NCBI GenBank assembly: GCA_964353865.1
Contig: CAYGXJ010000127.1
Span: forward strand, 1 to 64,000
Length of the DNA stretch: 64,000 bases
Reading direction: 5' to 3'
Source of the DNA: RBG-16-64-43 sp964353865
GTDB lineage: Bacteria; Chloroflexota; Anaerolineae; Anaerolineales; RBG-16-64-43
Positions 34,236 to 42,522 of the stretch are shown piece after piece. Under the pieces are notes generated by a model. The model ran no database searches. It had not been told where the DNA came from and saw only the letters and a list, made by a program, of their open reading frames with translations. The position numbers were made by a program, and so were the translations under genes. Position 1 is the stretch's first letter. Every line of letters begins with the position of its first letter.

Positions 34236-35660
34236 TCACGCTCCAGCGCGGATGGCCACCATTTGCAGGTTGGTCATCTCCTCGATCGCGAACCGCACAC
34301 CCTCGCGCCCCAACCCACTTTGCCGGTTGCCGCCGTAGGGCATGTGGTCGGTGCGGAAGGCAGGTGAGTCGTTAATGATCACGCCCCCGAAATCCAGACG
34401 GCGAATGGCCAGCAGGACACGGTCGATGTCGCGGGTGAAGACGGAGGCCTGCAATCCGTATTCCGAGGCATTCGCCTGCCGAAGAGCTTCCTCAAAGTCG
34501 TCGCAGGCGATCACCGAGGCCACTGGCGCAAAGACCTCTTCCGCCACGACCTTCATGCCGGGCGTCACGTTGGTGAGCGCCGTCGGGTGCAGCACCGGGC
34601 CTACGCGTGTACCTCCAGCGAGGACTTGCGCCCCGCTGGCCTGTGCTTCTTTGACCCACAATTCGGCGCGCTGCGCTTCGCGCTCGTCAATCATGGGGCC
34701 CACGTCGACGCGCTCGTCGAGGGGGTCCCCAACCACCATGGCTTCGGTGGCACGCACGAAAAGATCTTGGAAGGGCTCAAAGGCGGGGCGTTGGACGTAG
34801 ATGCGTTGCACCGAGATGCACACCTGACCCGAGTTGTAGTAAGCCCCAATGGCGCAGCGCGTGGCCGCATAGGGTAGGTCGGCGTCGGGCGCGATGATAA
34901 CCGGCGAGGTGTTGCCGAGCTCGAGGGTCACTTTCCTGATTCCCGCCAGCTCGGTAATTCGCTTGCCCACGGCCTTGCTGCCGGTCAGAGTCACTTTCGC
35001 GATGCGCGGGTCCGTGACGAGCCATTCGCCCACCGTTGCACCCGGCCCGACAATCAGGTTGATGGCACCGGCCGGGACCCCGGCTTGCTGCAGGACCTCG
35101 CACAGCTTGAGCGCCGTAATGGGCGTGGTGCTGGCGGGCTTGAGCACCAACGTGTTGCCCGCCGCGAGCGCCGGCGCGACTTTGTGCGACACGAGATTGA
35201 GGGGGAAATTGAACGGGGCAATGGCCACTACAACCCCCAGCGGCCGGCGCAAATAGAATCCGAAGTACCCCTCCCCGGCCGGGACGGCATCCAGCGGCAG
35301 GGTCTCACCATGGATCCGTTTGGCTTCCTCGGCGGCCAGGGTGAATGTGCTGATGGCACGATCGACTTCAATCCGCGCGTACTTGAGTGCCTTACCGGCC
35401 TCCGTGGCGATGGTGCGGGCGAAATCCTCGTGACGCTCCTGAATCAGGGTCGCGGCTCGCCCTAGGATGGCCGCGCGCTTGTGCGCAGGCATGGCCGCCA
35501 TGACCGGCGCAGCCCGGGCCGCGGCGCCAATCGCCGCGTCGACCTCCTCGCGACGTGCTTGCGGCAGGGCGGCGAAGACCTGACCGCTGTACTTGTTGGT
35601 CACCGATAACAGCGGCCCGCCGCCCACCCATTGGCCGTCGATGAAGAGCTTGTACTCCAT
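34236..35660 (-). CDS. NAD(P)-dependent aldehyde dehydrogenase
   Basis: A full-length ALDH (474 residues). The catalytic Cys is in YNSGQVCISVQRIYV (near 277), the general base Glu in TLELGNTSPVI (near 248), and coenzyme-binding segments IAPFNFPLNLVSHKVAPALA and GSKAVGKRITELAG are standard. By sequence it resembles the lactaldehyde/glyceraldehyde-3-phosphate (ALDH11-like) and semialdehyde groups rather than CoA-acylating types. It lies 44 bases after the AOR gene, so both may oxidise aldehydes made by the nearby aminotransferases. ATG 35660 follows GGGAGG. Confidence 0.94.
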   Translation of the reverse strand: MEYKLFIDGQWVGGGPLLSVTNKYSGQVFAALPQARREEVDAAIGAAARAAPVMAAMPAHKRAAILGRAATLIQERHEDFARTIATEAGKALKYARIEVDRAISTFTLAAEEAKRIHGETLPLDAVPAGEGYFGFYLRRPLGVVVAIAPFNFPLNLVSHKVAPALAAGNTLVLKPASTTPITALKLCEVLQQAGVPAGAINLIVGPGATVGEWLVTDPRIAKVTLTGSKAVGKRITELAGIRKVTLELGNTSPVIIAPDADLPYAATRCAIGAYYNSGQVCISVQRIYVQRPAFEPFQDLFVRATEAMVVGDPLDERVDVGPMIDEREAQRAELWVKEAQASGAQVLAGGTRVGPVLHPTALTNVTPGMKVVAEEVFAPVASVIACDDFEEALRQANASEYGLQASVFTRDIDRVLLAIRRLDFGGVIINDSPAFRTDHMPYGGNRQSGLGREGVRFAIEEMTNLQMVAIRAGA

Positions 35661-35683
35661 GTCGCCTCCCGATCCCTTTCACA

Positions 35684-35699
35684 CCGCCCCCAGGGGCGG
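35684..35699. other. Short GC-rich hairpin between AOR and ALDH genes
   Basis: CCGCCCC and GGGGCGG with a 2-base centre give a compact palindrome directly downstream of the AOR stop codon (35705, minus strand). No T run follows. Confidence 0.35.
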
Positions 35700-35704
35700 C
35701 GGGG

Positions 35705-37600
35705 TCACTCGATCCAAGCCAGTCCCAACCGTTCGAGCGTTGCTTCGGTCGGGTTTCCGCTGGCCACATCCCAACCGGCCTGGCGGTAGTATTCGTCCTT
35801 GGCCGCCTCCACCTCGACGCGACTTAATGCCACTCCAGCTGTCGGTCCCTCACCCGCCAGGGGACGGAAGAGTTTCTCGGGCAGCATGTCAGCCGAGCGA
35901 TCGAGGCCAAGGCGTGCATTGAAGGCGCGCAGCATGTTGAGCCGCCGCTCGCCGATTTCGAGCAGTTCCGCGAGTGTGAAATCCTGCCATCCCGTGGCGG
36001 CGCGAACGAAGTCCACGGTCTCTTGCGGGCCGTAGAGAGTCCAGGCCGGCCCCCACACGAACTGGCACAGGTCCGCCGAATCGAGGAAGGAGTAGAACTG
36101 CTGGGTCTTCAAGGCGAAGCGTACCTTCTCGGGTCCGAGCGAACGGGGTTCGAGGGGCCGATCGCAACCCAGCAACTTGAGGCGGCTCATGTAGAGTTCA
36201 GAGGCCCCCTCCTCGATCATCGGGTCATGCTCCGATGACTGGTGGTCGGCTCCGAAAGGGTTGACGGCGTAGATGAGGGCCAGGGAGCGCTTCGATTGGG
36301 GCATATGGGCTGGCGACTCGGCACCCTTGACCGTGGTCAGGAAAGATTGCCCCTTGCCCAAGAGGTCGGCCGCACGGCGGGAGCCCTGGGCCAGTGTGTC
36401 GCCAAAGCCTTGGCGTTTGGCGAGCATCTCCGTCAGGCGCACCATTGCTCCGGCATCGCCGAATGGCGCCGGGAAACCGATGTCCGCCTCTGTCAGCACT
36501 CCTTTCTCGTAGCATTCCATGGTCCAGGCCACCGTCGCTCCGGTACCGATCGTATCCAGCCCGTAGTCGTCGCAGAGCTGGTTGACGCGCGCCACGGCCG
36601 AGAGTTCTTTCACCCCACAGCTTGCACCAAAGATGGCGATCGTCTCGTACTCGGGCCCGCCGAACCGTTTCTCCACGGGCGCTCCGTCCCAGGTGGTTTC
36701 GACCATGCGCTTGCAGCGCACACTGCATGCATAGCAGGTGTCGTTGGACTTGAGAATCGTGTCGGCCATCTTTTCGCCCGACAGCGCCTCGAAGTGCTCG
36801 AACTGCCCGGCGCTGTAATTGAAGGTCGGCAGCGTTCCGGTGAAGTGCTGGAACGAGACGATACTGGCGGTGCCGTACTTCTGCAGCCCCAGCACATCCG
36901 CGTTGTTTGCGATGTCCGCGGCTCCGGCCCGCGCCATCTGGTTGATGTGCTTGGCATCGGCCAAATCCAGCCGCTTGCTTCTGCCGCGGACCACCACCGC
37001 CTTCAAATTCTTCGAGCCCATCACAGCGCCCAATCCCGTGCGGCCATTGGCGCGATTGCCCATGTTGATGATAGCGGCCAGACGCACGAGCTTCTCCCCC
37101 GACGGACCGCATTGGGCTATCTCTATCTTGTCGTCGCCGAGTTCGGCCTTCAGCGCATCCTCCACCCGGGAGGTCGTCTTGCCCCACAGATGCTTGGCCG
37201 GGCGCAGCTCGGCCTGGCCGTCGTGCAGCCACAAGTAAACCGGCTCCTCGGCCATGCCCGAGATGACAATCCCGTCGTACCCAGCGAAGCGCATCTCGGC
37301 TGGGAAGAAGCCACCGCATTGCGAATCGCCGATACCATCCACGAGTGGCGAGAGCGCATTGGCACACATCCGGCTCTGGCCGGAGATGGGAGCGCCTGTC
37401 AGCACGCTGACCATCAGGGTCAAAACGTTTCCGGGGCCAAGCGGGTCGGTCCCCAGGGCGACGTGCTTCAAGATGTAGTACAGCCCCATGGCCGAGCCGC
37501 CGATGTACTTGCGGTAGAACTCCTCAGGCGGTGTCTCCATGTCCACCACGCCGCGCGTCAAGTCGACGTGTGCAATCCTGCCGGTGCGTGCTTCAGCCAT
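35705..37600 (-). CDS. Aldehyde ferredoxin oxidoreductase (tungsten-type)
   Basis: An AOR-family enzyme of 631 residues that oxidises aldehydes to carboxylic acids with ferredoxin as electron acceptor, using a bis-tungstopterin cofactor and one [4Fe-4S] cluster. The N-terminal domain has the typical KYIGGSAMGLYYI and GAPISGQSRMCANALSPL blocks. The cluster ligands are CYACSVRCKR near 290 and a fourth Cys in DSADLCQFVWGP near 510; PFGADHQSSEHD near 425 also fits. It is oxygen-sensitive in known cases, supporting an anaerobic lifestyle. GGAGGAGG precedes ATG 37600. Cofactor supply may come from the moeA genes at 1-5 kb. Confidence 0.95.
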   Translation of the reverse strand: MAEARTGRIAHVDLTRGVVDMETPPEEFYRKYIGGSAMGLYYILKHVALGTDPLGPGNVLTLMVSVLTGAPISGQSRMCANALSPLVDGIGDSQCGGFFPAEMRFAGYDGIVISGMAEEPVYLWLHDGQAELRPAKHLWGKTTSRVEDALKAELGDDKIEIAQCGPSGEKLVRLAAIINMGNRANGRTGLGAVMGSKNLKAVVVRGRSKRLDLADAKHINQMARAGAADIANNADVLGLQKYGTASIVSFQHFTGTLPTFNYSAGQFEHFEALSGEKMADTILKSNDTCYACSVRCKRMVETTWDGAPVEKRFGGPEYETIAIFGASCGVKELSAVARVNQLCDDYGLDTIGTGATVAWTMECYEKGVLTEADIGFPAPFGDAGAMVRLTEMLAKRQGFGDTLAQGSRRAADLLGKGQSFLTTVKGAESPAHMPQSKRSLALIYAVNPFGADHQSSEHDPMIEEGASELYMSRLKLLGCDRPLEPRSLGPEKVRFALKTQQFYSFLDSADLCQFVWGPAWTLYGPQETVDFVRAATGWQDFTLAELLEIGERRLNMLRAFNARLGLDRSADMLPEKLFRPLAGEGPTAGVALSRVEVEAAKDEYYRQAGWDVASGNPTEATLERLGLAWIE

Positions 37601-37633
37601 GACATCCTCCTCCAGGCGTGTTCCGGATTCGAC

Positions 37634-38893
37634 TCAGGCCTGCAACGCCGCCTGGAACTTCTCCAGCCCATCCTCGATCTGGCTGGCATTTATGATCAGA
37701 GGCGGGATCCAGCGGATGACATTGTCAAAGGAACCACAGGTGAGCAGGAGCAGCCCCTGCTGGTAGGCCGCTCTGGCGACAGCCTTGGTCCGTTCGCTCC
37801 ACGGCTCCCCCTGGCGATCGGTGAACTCGCTGGCGACCATCAAACCTCGGCCGCGCACGTCGCCGATCTCCGGGTGCTGCCGTTGTAGCTGCCGCAGACC
37901 AGCCAGGAGCACCTCGCCCATCGCGGCCGAATTCTCCACCAACCTCTCGTCGCGCATCACCTGGATCGTGGCGACCGCCGCGGCACAGGCGACGGCATTG
38001 CCGCCAAACGTGCCGCCGTGCGATCCTGGGATCCACTTCTCCATCAGCTCCCGCCGTGCCGCCAATCCCGCCAGAGGCATGCCGGAGGCCAGTCCCTTGG
38101 CCATGACCATGATGTCCGGAATCACGCCGCTGTACTCGATTGAGAACCACTTGCCCGTGCGGCCGAAGCCCGCCTGGATCTCATCGGCGACCATCAGGAT
38201 CCCATAGTGATCGCACAACTCGCGCAGGCCCTGGAGGAAAGCATCCGGCGCCGGGACGTAGCCGCCTTCTCCGAGTACCGGCTCGATCACGATGGCCGCC
38301 GTCTCCTCCGGCGCAGTCTGGGACTTGAGGAGCAGCTTGAGTTCGCGCAGGCAGAAACGCACCGTCGTTGCTTCATCCCACCCGTAGTGGTACGCATAAG
38401 GGAACGGGGCGACGAACACGCCGCTCGCCAGCGGAGCGTAGCCAGCGCGGTAGATCGTCTTGGAGGTCGTCATGGCCATGGTGGCGTTCGTGCGACCATG
38501 GAAGGAGCCCTGGAAGACTATGACGTTGGGGCGGTGCGTGGCGTGACGCGCCAGCTTGACCGCACCTTCAATGACCTCGGCTCCAGAGTTGGTGAAGAAA
38601 AAAGTGTCCAAAGGCTTCGGCACGATGGTCAGCAGCTCCTCGGCCAGGCGTAGCATGGGCTGATGCACCATCAAAGCTGCCTGCCCGTGGAGCAGCCTGG
38701 CGGCCTGCTCCTGAATGGCTTGGACAACACGCGGATGGGCGTGCCCGGTATTGGTGACGCCAATCCCGCAGGTGAAATCCAGATACCGCCTTCCGGAGGT
38801 GTCGATCAGATAGGGTCCCTCGCCCCGCTCGACAAACAGCGGCCAGGCGCGGTTCCACACCGGGGCGAGATGAGAAAGTGCCTCAGGCTCCAT
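37634..38893 (-). CDS. Class III aminotransferase, GABA-aminotransferase-like
   Basis: A PLP enzyme of 419 residues in the 4-aminobutyrate/acetylornithine aminotransferase family. Visible: GIGVTNTGHAHPRVVQAI, FFTNSGAEVIEGAVKLARH (phosphate loop), VIVFQGSFHGRTNATMAM, LMVADEIQAGFGRTGKWF, and the PLP-lysine in VMAKGLASGMPLAG. It would convert an omega-amino acid to its semialdehyde, consistent with the AOR and ALDH genes immediately downstream (33 and 77 bases apart in sequence). ATG 38893 follows GAGAGG; the longer frame overlaps the upstream gene. Confidence 0.92.
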   Translation of the reverse strand: MEPEALSHLAPVWNRAWPLFVERGEGPYLIDTSGRRYLDFTCGIGVTNTGHAHPRVVQAIQEQAARLLHGQAALMVHQPMLRLAEELLTIVPKPLDTFFFTNSGAEVIEGAVKLARHATHRPNVIVFQGSFHGRTNATMAMTTSKTIYRAGYAPLASGVFVAPFPYAYHYGWDEATTVRFCLRELKLLLKSQTAPEETAAIVIEPVLGEGGYVPAPDAFLQGLRELCDHYGILMVADEIQAGFGRTGKWFSIEYSGVIPDIMVMAKGLASGMPLAGLAARRELMEKWIPGSHGGTFGGNAVACAAAVATIQVMRDERLVENSAAMGEVLLAGLRQLQRQHPEIGDVRGRGLMVASEFTDRQGEPWSERTKAVARAAYQQGLLLLTCGSFDNVIRWIPPLIINASQIEDGLEKFQAALQA

Positions 38894-38907
38894 ACCAGAC
38901 CTCTCTG

Positions 38908-38935
38908 GGCCGCGCACGAGGATCCTCGCGCGGCC
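38908..38935. other. GC-rich hairpin upstream of the GABA-aminotransferase gene
   Basis: GGCCGCGC (38908-38915) and GCGCGGCC (38928-38935) are exact inverse repeats and the interior itself is the palindrome CGAGGATCCTCG. It occupies the 50-base gap between two minus-strand genes. Confidence 0.5.
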
Positions 38936-38943
38936 GGTTTTCG

Positions 38944-39759
38944 CTACCCCCAATCGGATACATTGTTATACCAGGGCTTCTTCGTCCCAATCTCGGCCCG
39001 CCGCTTCCACTTCCCCGATTTGGGTTCCCCCTCCAGGGCAAGCAGTACCTCATCGGCCTTGGCCACGACGATCGACTTCTCTACATCGCTCAATGCAGGC
39101 ACCTGTGCGACGGCCGCCTGGACTTTGCCCAGGTTGGCGGTAGCCGTGTGGTAGAAACCCCAGTCGTCGGCCATGATCCTGGCCACGTACCGAGCATCGA
39201 TCTCGCCCTCGGCATGAGAACCCACCGGTGCCGCCAATAGCAGGAGTATGGCGTCCTTGAGGTCCTTGTCATTGATCTGAACGATCTGCAGCTTCTGCAA
39301 CAGCAGATCCGCCAGCGACACGCAGTGGGGGTGGATTTCCAGGCGGCCCCGGTAGTCAATGGGGTGGTTGTAGTTCAGGCGGTCGTAGAAAACATCAATC
39401 ATCGGGATGCGGTCGCTGAAGAAGATGTGCCGCTCCCCGCCGCTCAGAATGGCCGATCGCCTTTCCAGTTGATAGCCCAGCGACTCGAAGAAGGGCACCA
39501 CTTTGCCACGATGCTTCCCGTAGGCGGCATAGTCGATGTCCGTGAAGACCCTATCGCCCAGGCGCTCCATCCGCCGGTAGAGATCCACATAGCCCGGGAA
39601 GTGGAAGTGGAGGGCGATGGGACCCATCACTCGCAGCACGATCCCCCCCCTGGCGGCCTCATCGGTCAGGCGGCGCGCCTCCTCCAGGTACGTCTCAGGC
39701 TTCGGATACTCCTGCAGCGGGATGTCTTTGGGAAGTCGGAATCTTACTTCCGGGCTCAT
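38944..39759 (-). CDS. Nucleotidyltransferase-like protein of unknown role
   Basis: A 271-residue protein not firmly recognised. Residues about 40-145 resemble the minimal nucleotidyltransferase fold (MGPIALHFHFPG; RVFTDIDYAAYGKHRGKVVPFFESLGY; DVFYDRLNYNHPIDYRGRLEIH), with DID as a possible metal site. Elsewhere it shows LADLLLQKLQIVQINDKDLKDAILLL, as in AbiEii-like and aminoglycoside-type members. It is not obviously a toxin: no antitoxin-like gene is adjacent. Its partner in sequence is the metallophosphoesterase 9 bases upstream. Its place inside an amine-catabolism array is unexplained. Confidence 0.6.
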   Translation of the reverse strand: MSPEVRFRLPKDIPLQEYPKPETYLEEARRLTDEAARGGIVLRVMGPIALHFHFPGYVDLYRRMERLGDRVFTDIDYAAYGKHRGKVVPFFESLGYQLERRSAILSGGERHIFFSDRIPMIDVFYDRLNYNHPIDYRGRLEIHPHCVSLADLLLQKLQIVQINDKDLKDAILLLLAAPVGSHAEGEIDARYVARIMADDWGFYHTATANLGKVQAAVAQVPALSDVEKSIVVAKADEVLLALEGEPKSGKWKRRAEIGTKKPWYNNVSDWG

Positions 39760-39768
39760 CGCGGGGCC

Positions 39769-40710
39769 TCAACCGGAGGTGAAAACATAGTCCTTCACCT
39801 TCCCCCTTTCAAGGACCACCACCACGCCCTTGAGGATGCCTTCGGAGTACTCGCTGCCAGAATTGATGATCGTGGTGCGCCGGATCTTCTGCACTGCCCT
39901 CGATTCGTGGATGTGCCCGTGCAGACCCAGTAGGGGCTGGTACTTCTCGAGCATTTTGGCCACAGCGCGGCTGCCGACGTGGATCTTGCGATCGGCGGCT
40001 TGCACCAAATCCTTGGTGAGTTCGGGCGCCAAGTCGAGGGCGAAGCCGTAGGGCGGCGGATGGAAATTAAAGATGGCGTTCCCTTTGTCCTGGACGGTGG
40101 CGATGAGCTCTTCCAGCATCGGCGCGAGCTCTTCGTCCGGCTTCTCGCGGGGCGTGTGCCAGGGGGTGGGGTTCGCCCAGCAGAAGGTGATCATCTCGTG
40201 GTTGCCCAGCATGACGTTGCGGTTGTTGCAGTTGACGATGGCGGCCGAGTCTTCGATGACCGTGTCCACCTCCATGTGGTCGTCGTTCCCCGGTGCCATG
40301 TAGACCTTGTAGGGAGTCCCGGCGAGCCGCTCGTCGGCCAGTGCGATCCACTCCTTCAACCGTGCCAGCATCAGCTGCTTGAACAGAGCGTCGACTTTGG
40401 ACGGGTCATCGCGATGGACTCGAAACTCCTCGGGGGTCTGGTGAACCCAGTAGTAGCCCATCATCTCAATGGTCTTCTTGAGCTTGTCGGACTCCTCCGC
40501 GGTGTCGGCCACCGTGTGGGTTCCCATCAGCGTGGTTTCCCAACCGCCCCCGGCCTTCGCGACCAGCGGGACGAGCACCTTGCCCGTCAGGTCTCCACAT
40601 ACAATCCCGACGTCGACTTTGTAGACCTTCAACCCGTTCAGGAATTTCCGGTAGCACAGGTTGGACCCATGAATATCCGTGACGAAGAATATCCGGATCG
40701 TTTCACCCAT
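39769..40710 (-). CDS. Calcineurin-like metallophosphoesterase
   Basis: A 313-residue metallophosphoesterase. The five family motifs are in order: FFVTDIHGSN (DxH), GIVCGDLTG (GDxx), MAPGNDDHME (GND), NFHPPPYG and LLGLHGHIHESRA (GHxH). It would hydrolyse a phosphomonoester or phosphodiester; the substrate is not apparent. A TTG lies six bases upstream in frame, but ATG at 40710 is preferred because AAGGAG lies about 7 bases before it. It is 9 bases upstream of the nucleotidyltransferase-like gene, so the two are almost certainly made together. Confidence 0.9.
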   Translation of the reverse strand: MGETIRIFFVTDIHGSNLCYRKFLNGLKVYKVDVGIVCGDLTGKVLVPLVAKAGGGWETTLMGTHTVADTAEESDKLKKTIEMMGYYWVHQTPEEFRVHRDDPSKVDALFKQLMLARLKEWIALADERLAGTPYKVYMAPGNDDHMEVDTVIEDSAAIVNCNNRNVMLGNHEMITFCWANPTPWHTPREKPDEELAPMLEELIATVQDKGNAIFNFHPPPYGFALDLAPELTKDLVQAADRKIHVGSRAVAKMLEKYQPLLGLHGHIHESRAVQKIRRTTIINSGSEYSEGILKGVVVVLERGKVKDYVFTSG

Positions 40711-40728
40711 GCCCAACTCCTTGTTGGG

Positions 40729-40773
40729 CGAAGGACGGGAGAGCGCCCCCGCAAGCCTGTCTCCCGTCCTTCG
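40729..40773. other. Long hairpin between permease and phosphoesterase genes
   Basis: CGAAGGACGGGAGA (40729-40742) and TCTCCCGTCCTTCG (40760-40773) form a perfect 14-base stem with a 17-base loop. It lies between the permease stop (40795) and the ATG at 40710, with no T run after it on the minus strand. Confidence 0.6.
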
Positions 40774-40794
40774 TCTCTCTGCGACTCCTGTGGC

Positions 40795-42399
40795 TCAGTC
40801 CGGAGGCAGCTCACCGAAGGTCATACTGACGTCCACACCAACCTTCTTGTTGCGCCGCTTCCAATACAGGTACCACAGGACACCCAGGCCCCAGATGCCG
40901 GCATACAGCACCAGCGACCAGGTCGTAAGCTCCTCGAAGTTGGGCATGACGACATAGAAGTAGAACAGGATCGCCAGGTAGATCAAGTTGACGATCCCGC
41001 CGAACGTCACCGCCGGGATGCCCAGCACCTTCCAGGTCTTGTACGGGGAGGCGTCCCAGATGTGCCTCACCTTCTTGACGTATGGGAAGAGGGTGGCGGC
41101 GACGGCGGTCACGCCGAATACTGAGATGATCTCCAGTGCCGTGATCGAGAGCCCGGTCATCGGGTTCTGCCAGAAGGCGTAGAGGGCGATGCCGAACTCC
41201 GCCAGGATGAAGCACAGAATATGGTTCTTCACCGGCGTGGCCCAGCGGTAGTCGATATCCGTGAACCACTTCGGCCCCATGCGGTCCATGCCCCAGGCGA
41301 ACAAGATACGTGGGAACGCCAGATACGAAAGCGCGACGTACCACAGGTTGAACAGGATGAAGGAGCCCGCCATGAGGATGAGCAGGATCGGGCTCTTGGT
41401 CAGCATGGCCGCCAGGCCGACGTAGTGCGAGGACCAGGGCACGGTGTAGCCTGCCAGGCCGTTGTAGTCCACCCAGGCGGTCGCCGATAGGAATTGGAAG
41501 CCTACAACGCGGTACAGCACGATCGCCAGCCACAGCATGAAGAACGCCGGCACTAGAACGGCGAACAGGTTGCCCAAGATGATGGTATTGTCCGGGCGCT
41601 TCACCTCGCCGGCGATGAAGGTGATGCAGTAGCTGTAGGCGAAGAGCCAGGAGCCGGCCACCATCACGCCCAACGTGTCAAACCAGTTCCACGTGGCTGG
41701 CAGGGCCGTGCCGGCTTCTTTCATGGCGGCTCCGGCAGCCGTCAGGAAGCCCTGGTAGTCGAGCGAGCCGTACTGGGCCGCGACGGCATTCCAGGCCTGG
41801 GTGAACCCCTCGCGCGAGGTGAAGGTGAACAGGAGCAGGATGACGATGCCGCCCAGGATGCCCAGGACCATCACGACCTTCTGGACCGCGGCAAACACTC
41901 TCATGCCGAAGACCAGGAACAGCAGGGCGATGATGTTGACCAGGGACGAGATGAGGAACAGGGCGATCGGCTGCGTGCAAAACTCGGCGGCGGCTGGCAT
42001 GTTCAGGAATTGGAACAGCATGACCAGGCCCGGGTCGACGGTCCACGGTGCCAGGACGAAGATCCACATAATCCACACGAACGCGTTGCCAAACGACTCG
42101 GCGATGCCAATGAGAGGGCCGATGATGCGCGAGTTGTAGATGTACTCGCCGCCGCTGCGGGGCATGGAGCCCCCGAGGATGCCCCACACCAGCGAGAAAC
42201 CAATGCCGCATAGGATGGCGGACAGAATGGTGGCGATGATCAGGTTGCCCCCGGTGTACACCGACAGGCCCATGCTGATCATCACCCACATGCTCACTGT
42301 CATACCCTGATTCATGAAACCCACACCGAAAGCATCAATGAACGACAGTCCCCGCACCAGGCCACTGGCCTTGCGGGCGAACGCCATTTGCTCAGGCAT
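40795..42399 (-). CDS. APC-superfamily amino acid or amine permease
   Basis: A 534-residue APC transporter with about 12-14 hydrophobic helices. The N-terminal helix contains GLSFIDAFGVGFMNQGMTVS and the second VWGILGGSMPRSGGEYIYN, the usual substrate-binding region of the family. A 45-residue polar stretch (TREGFTQAWNAVAAQYGSLD...) lies between two helices. Substrate is inferred only from context (amines or omega-amino acids). GGAGGAGG precedes ATG 42399. It follows the semialdehyde dehydrogenase gene by 123 bases. Confidence 0.9.
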   Translation of the reverse strand: MPEQMAFARKASGLVRGLSFIDAFGVGFMNQGMTVSMWVMISMGLSVYTGGNLIIATILSAILCGIGFSLVWGILGGSMPRSGGEYIYNSRIIGPLIGIAESFGNAFVWIMWIFVLAPWTVDPGLVMLFQFLNMPAAAEFCTQPIALFLISSLVNIIALLFLVFGMRVFAAVQKVVMVLGILGGIVILLLFTFTSREGFTQAWNAVAAQYGSLDYQGFLTAAGAAMKEAGTALPATWNWFDTLGVMVAGSWLFAYSYCITFIAGEVKRPDNTIILGNLFAVLVPAFFMLWLAIVLYRVVGFQFLSATAWVDYNGLAGYTVPWSSHYVGLAAMLTKSPILLILMAGSFILFNLWYVALSYLAFPRILFAWGMDRMGPKWFTDIDYRWATPVKNHILCFILAEFGIALYAFWQNPMTGLSITALEIISVFGVTAVAATLFPYVKKVRHIWDASPYKTWKVLGIPAVTFGGIVNLIYLAILFYFYVVMPNFEELTTWSLVLYAGIWGLGVLWYLYWKRRNKKVGVDVSMTFGELPPD

Positions 42400-42522
42400 G
42401 TCATCCTCCTCCTTCAGCTTGTCCGGATCCCCGGTTCGGCCGTGCGCACTCCTCCTGCGCTTCGCGAGTTGCGCTGCTTGCGCCAGGGTTCGTAGCTTCT
42501 CTTAGCCAGCACCTTCCTTTCA

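Noticed and set aside
36242..37888. 548-codon plus-strand open frame antisense to the AOR gene
   Set aside because: Its product is unrecognisable and His/Arg/Val rich, and the minus strand encodes a well-conserved AOR across the same bases.
38944..40710. Reading the nucleotidyltransferase/phosphoesterase pair as a toxin-antitoxin or phage-defence system
   Set aside because: The phosphoesterase has a full catalytic set unlike antitoxins, the pair lies within a metabolic array, and no other defence gene is near.
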